Assembly (NCBI GenBank): GCA_030686995.1
Contig: CM060709.1
Location: 305,824,357-305,888,356 of the forward strand
Origin: Artemisia argyi
Lineage: Eukaryota; Streptophyta; Magnoliopsida; Asterales; Asteraceae
Direction of reading: 5' to 3'
Length of the DNA: 64,000 nt
Position 1 is the stretch's first letter. Every line of letters starts with the position of its first letter. The translations under genes were made by a program, and so were the position numbers. Shown piece by piece: positions 62,518-64,000 of this stretch. The notes below the pieces were generated by a model. The model saw nothing but the letters and a program-made list of their open reading frames with translations, was not told the origin of the DNA and did no database searches.

Positions 62518-63680
62518 AACAACCACCTGGCTTTGAAAGCAGTGAGTTTCCCAACCATGTCTACAAGCTTAACAAAGCCCTTTAAGGACTAAAATAAGCT
62601 CCCAGGGCATGGTATGAAACTCTTTCAGCCTTCCTGATTCAAAACAAGTTTGTCAGAGGCAAAATTGACAATACATTGTTCACCTATAGGACAAACGAGG
62701 ATGTGATTTTAGTCCAAGTATATGTGGATGACATCATATTTGGCTCAACAAGTTACAAACTTTGTAAACAGTTTGAAAAGCTGATGACAAAGAAATTTGA
62801 AATGAGTATGATGGGAGAACTCACTTATTTTCTTGGACTACAAATCAAACAAACTGAGAAAGGAATTTCCATCAGTCAAGAAAAGTATACTAGGAACCTA
62901 CTAAAAAAGTATGACCTCAGTGACTGTGCCTCAGTGAAAACCCCAATGGTACCTCCCAACAATTTAGGGCCTGACCTTGCTGGAAAACCAGTTAATCCTA
63001 CTCTATACAGCGGTATGATTGGGTCACTGATGTATCTTCTTGCCTCAAGACCGGATATTCAATTCTCAGTGTGCTTATGTGCAAGATATCAGTCTGAACC
63101 AAAGGAATCTCATCTCATTGCTGTCAAAAGGATACTGAGATATCTTAAGGGCACTTCCAGTCTTGGACTCTACTATCCCAAATGCTCAGGGTTTGATCTC
63201 AAAGGATACTCAGACTCTGATTATGCTGGATGCAACATGGATAGAAAGAGTACTTCAGGCTCCTGCCAATTTCTTGGAGGAAAGCTAGTCTGTTGGAGTG
63301 CTAAAAAGCAACAATCTGTGGCAATGTCCTCAGCAGAAGCTGAATATGTTGCTGCTGCTGGCTGTTGTGCAAATGTGTTATGGATGAAAAGCCAGCTCAG
63401 TGACTATGGTATTCATTATAAAATGGTACCCATCTTTTGTGATAACACAAGTGCAATTTCCATTTCAAACAACCCAGTGCTTCATCAAAGAACAAAACAC
63501 ATTGATATCAGATATCATTTTATCAGGGATCACATCATGAAAGGTGATATTGAATTACACTTCATTCCCACTGAGTATCAGCTAGCTGATATCGTCACTA
63601 AACCTTTGGGTGAACCTACTTTCACCAGGCTGAAAGCAGAACTAGGCATGTTAGATATTGATAATCAGATCACTGATTGA
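62518..63680 (+). pseudogene. Copia reverse transcriptase and RNase H
   Basis: Begins inside RT (QPPGFES) with two in-frame TAA stops near 62582 and 62594, in the conserved KAL-GLK-APRAWYE stretch. From 62676 the frame is open: YVDDIIFGST (catalytic Asp pair), MSMMGELTYFLGLQIKQ, SLMYLLASRPDIQF, then RNase H GYSDSDYAGCNMDRKSTSG, MSSAEAEYVAAAG, FCDNTSAI and QLADIVTKPL. It ends at TGA 63680. The N-terminal RT fingers are missing because of the adjacent composite insertion. Confidence 0.93.
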
Positions 63681-64000
63681 GATATCTCACATGGTGTATA
63701 TTCTTATCCCCTGATAATCAACCTTCCTCAGTAAAACCTTTCAACATTACCAAAATCACTCACAGGGGGCTTCTCACCCTGAGATTGTAACTCACTGGAC
63801 TCCTTACCTAAAACAATTCACACTGAATGAATTCTCATTCAGGGGGCTCAGGACATTATACTAATGCAATTCAATGCATAACTAAATGCTCCAAGTATCT
63901 AGTTAGTAAATGTCCTAGGTTGGTAACTGAATTTTCTATTTAATATAGGAATATATGTCTCTGCCTTACTGGCATCCATACCTGAGCCCCCACTTACACA
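63681..64000 (+). other. 3' untranslated part of the large Copia element
   Basis: No open frame. cagggggctcaggacatta and similar stretches precede the 3' LTR, which is not reached before the window ends. Confidence 0.6.

Larger units (their letters stand above)
47675..64000 (+). mobile_element. large decayed Copia element (SIRE-like layout), disrupted by nested insertions, runs off the window
   Basis: A 5' LTR (47675-48616), primer site, gag, zinc-finger region, protease, integrase N-terminal part and RT/RNase H are in Copia order on one strand. The pieces are separated by a 4.1-kb non-coding insert, a solo LTR and a composite Gypsy-type element. The 3' LTR is not reached. Many stops and frameshifts show it is old. 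The long gag with a coiled-coil tail and an extra zinc-finger block recalls the SIRE/Maximus group. Confidence 0.88.

Overview
The window is plant nuclear DNA: AT-rich, with intron-containing genes set in dense, nested transposable elements. Retrotransposon coding regions resemble, from memory and unchecked, polyproteins common in Asteraceae genomes such as Tanacetum, Artemisia and Chrysanthemum. I therefore suggest a daisy-family plant. No prokaryotic or organellar genes are seen.

Four host loci can be modelled. A remorin-family gene lies at 3318-5264 (+). Two head-to-tail alanine aminotransferase (AlaAT) genes lie on the minus strand, copy A at 6405-27613 and copy B at 28416-33152. A type I pectin methylesterase with a PMEI pro-region lies at 38481-41415 (-). 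Copy B is a compact, intact 13-exon gene of 534 codons. Copy A keeps exons 2-13, but its first exon lies 18 kb upstream, across an intron filled with transposons. That exon has a frameshift in the targeting presequence, so copy A is either a cytosolic-type gene or a decaying pseudogene.

The copy A intron 1 holds, from low to high coordinates: an internally deleted Copia element (10178-13515, TSD ttttc); a PIF/Harbinger-like element (13700-25841, TSD TAA), split by a very young 10.27-kb Ty3/Gypsy-type element (14349-24614, TSD gattg); a CACTA-like end; a hAT MITE (26323-26644); and a 254-bp tandem duplication. The Gypsy-type element has near-identical 3.4-kb LTRs and a gag but no pol. It contains a captured promoter and 5' coding end of a CLAVATA1-type receptor kinase gene, and each LTR carries a 5S rRNA-derived segment.

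The right quarter (47675 to the window end) is an old Copia element with a SIRE-like layout. It has been broken up by a 4.1-kb non-coding insert, a 1.4-kb solo LTR, and a composite Athila/Tat-like element in the opposite orientation. The last of these accompanies loss of the integrase-RT junction. A LINE fragment, a TRIM-like element and MITEs of the Harbinger, Mutator, hAT and Stowaway types fill most of the rest. Several are precisely bounded by target-site duplications, and three have an empty site in the paralogous AlaAT intron.
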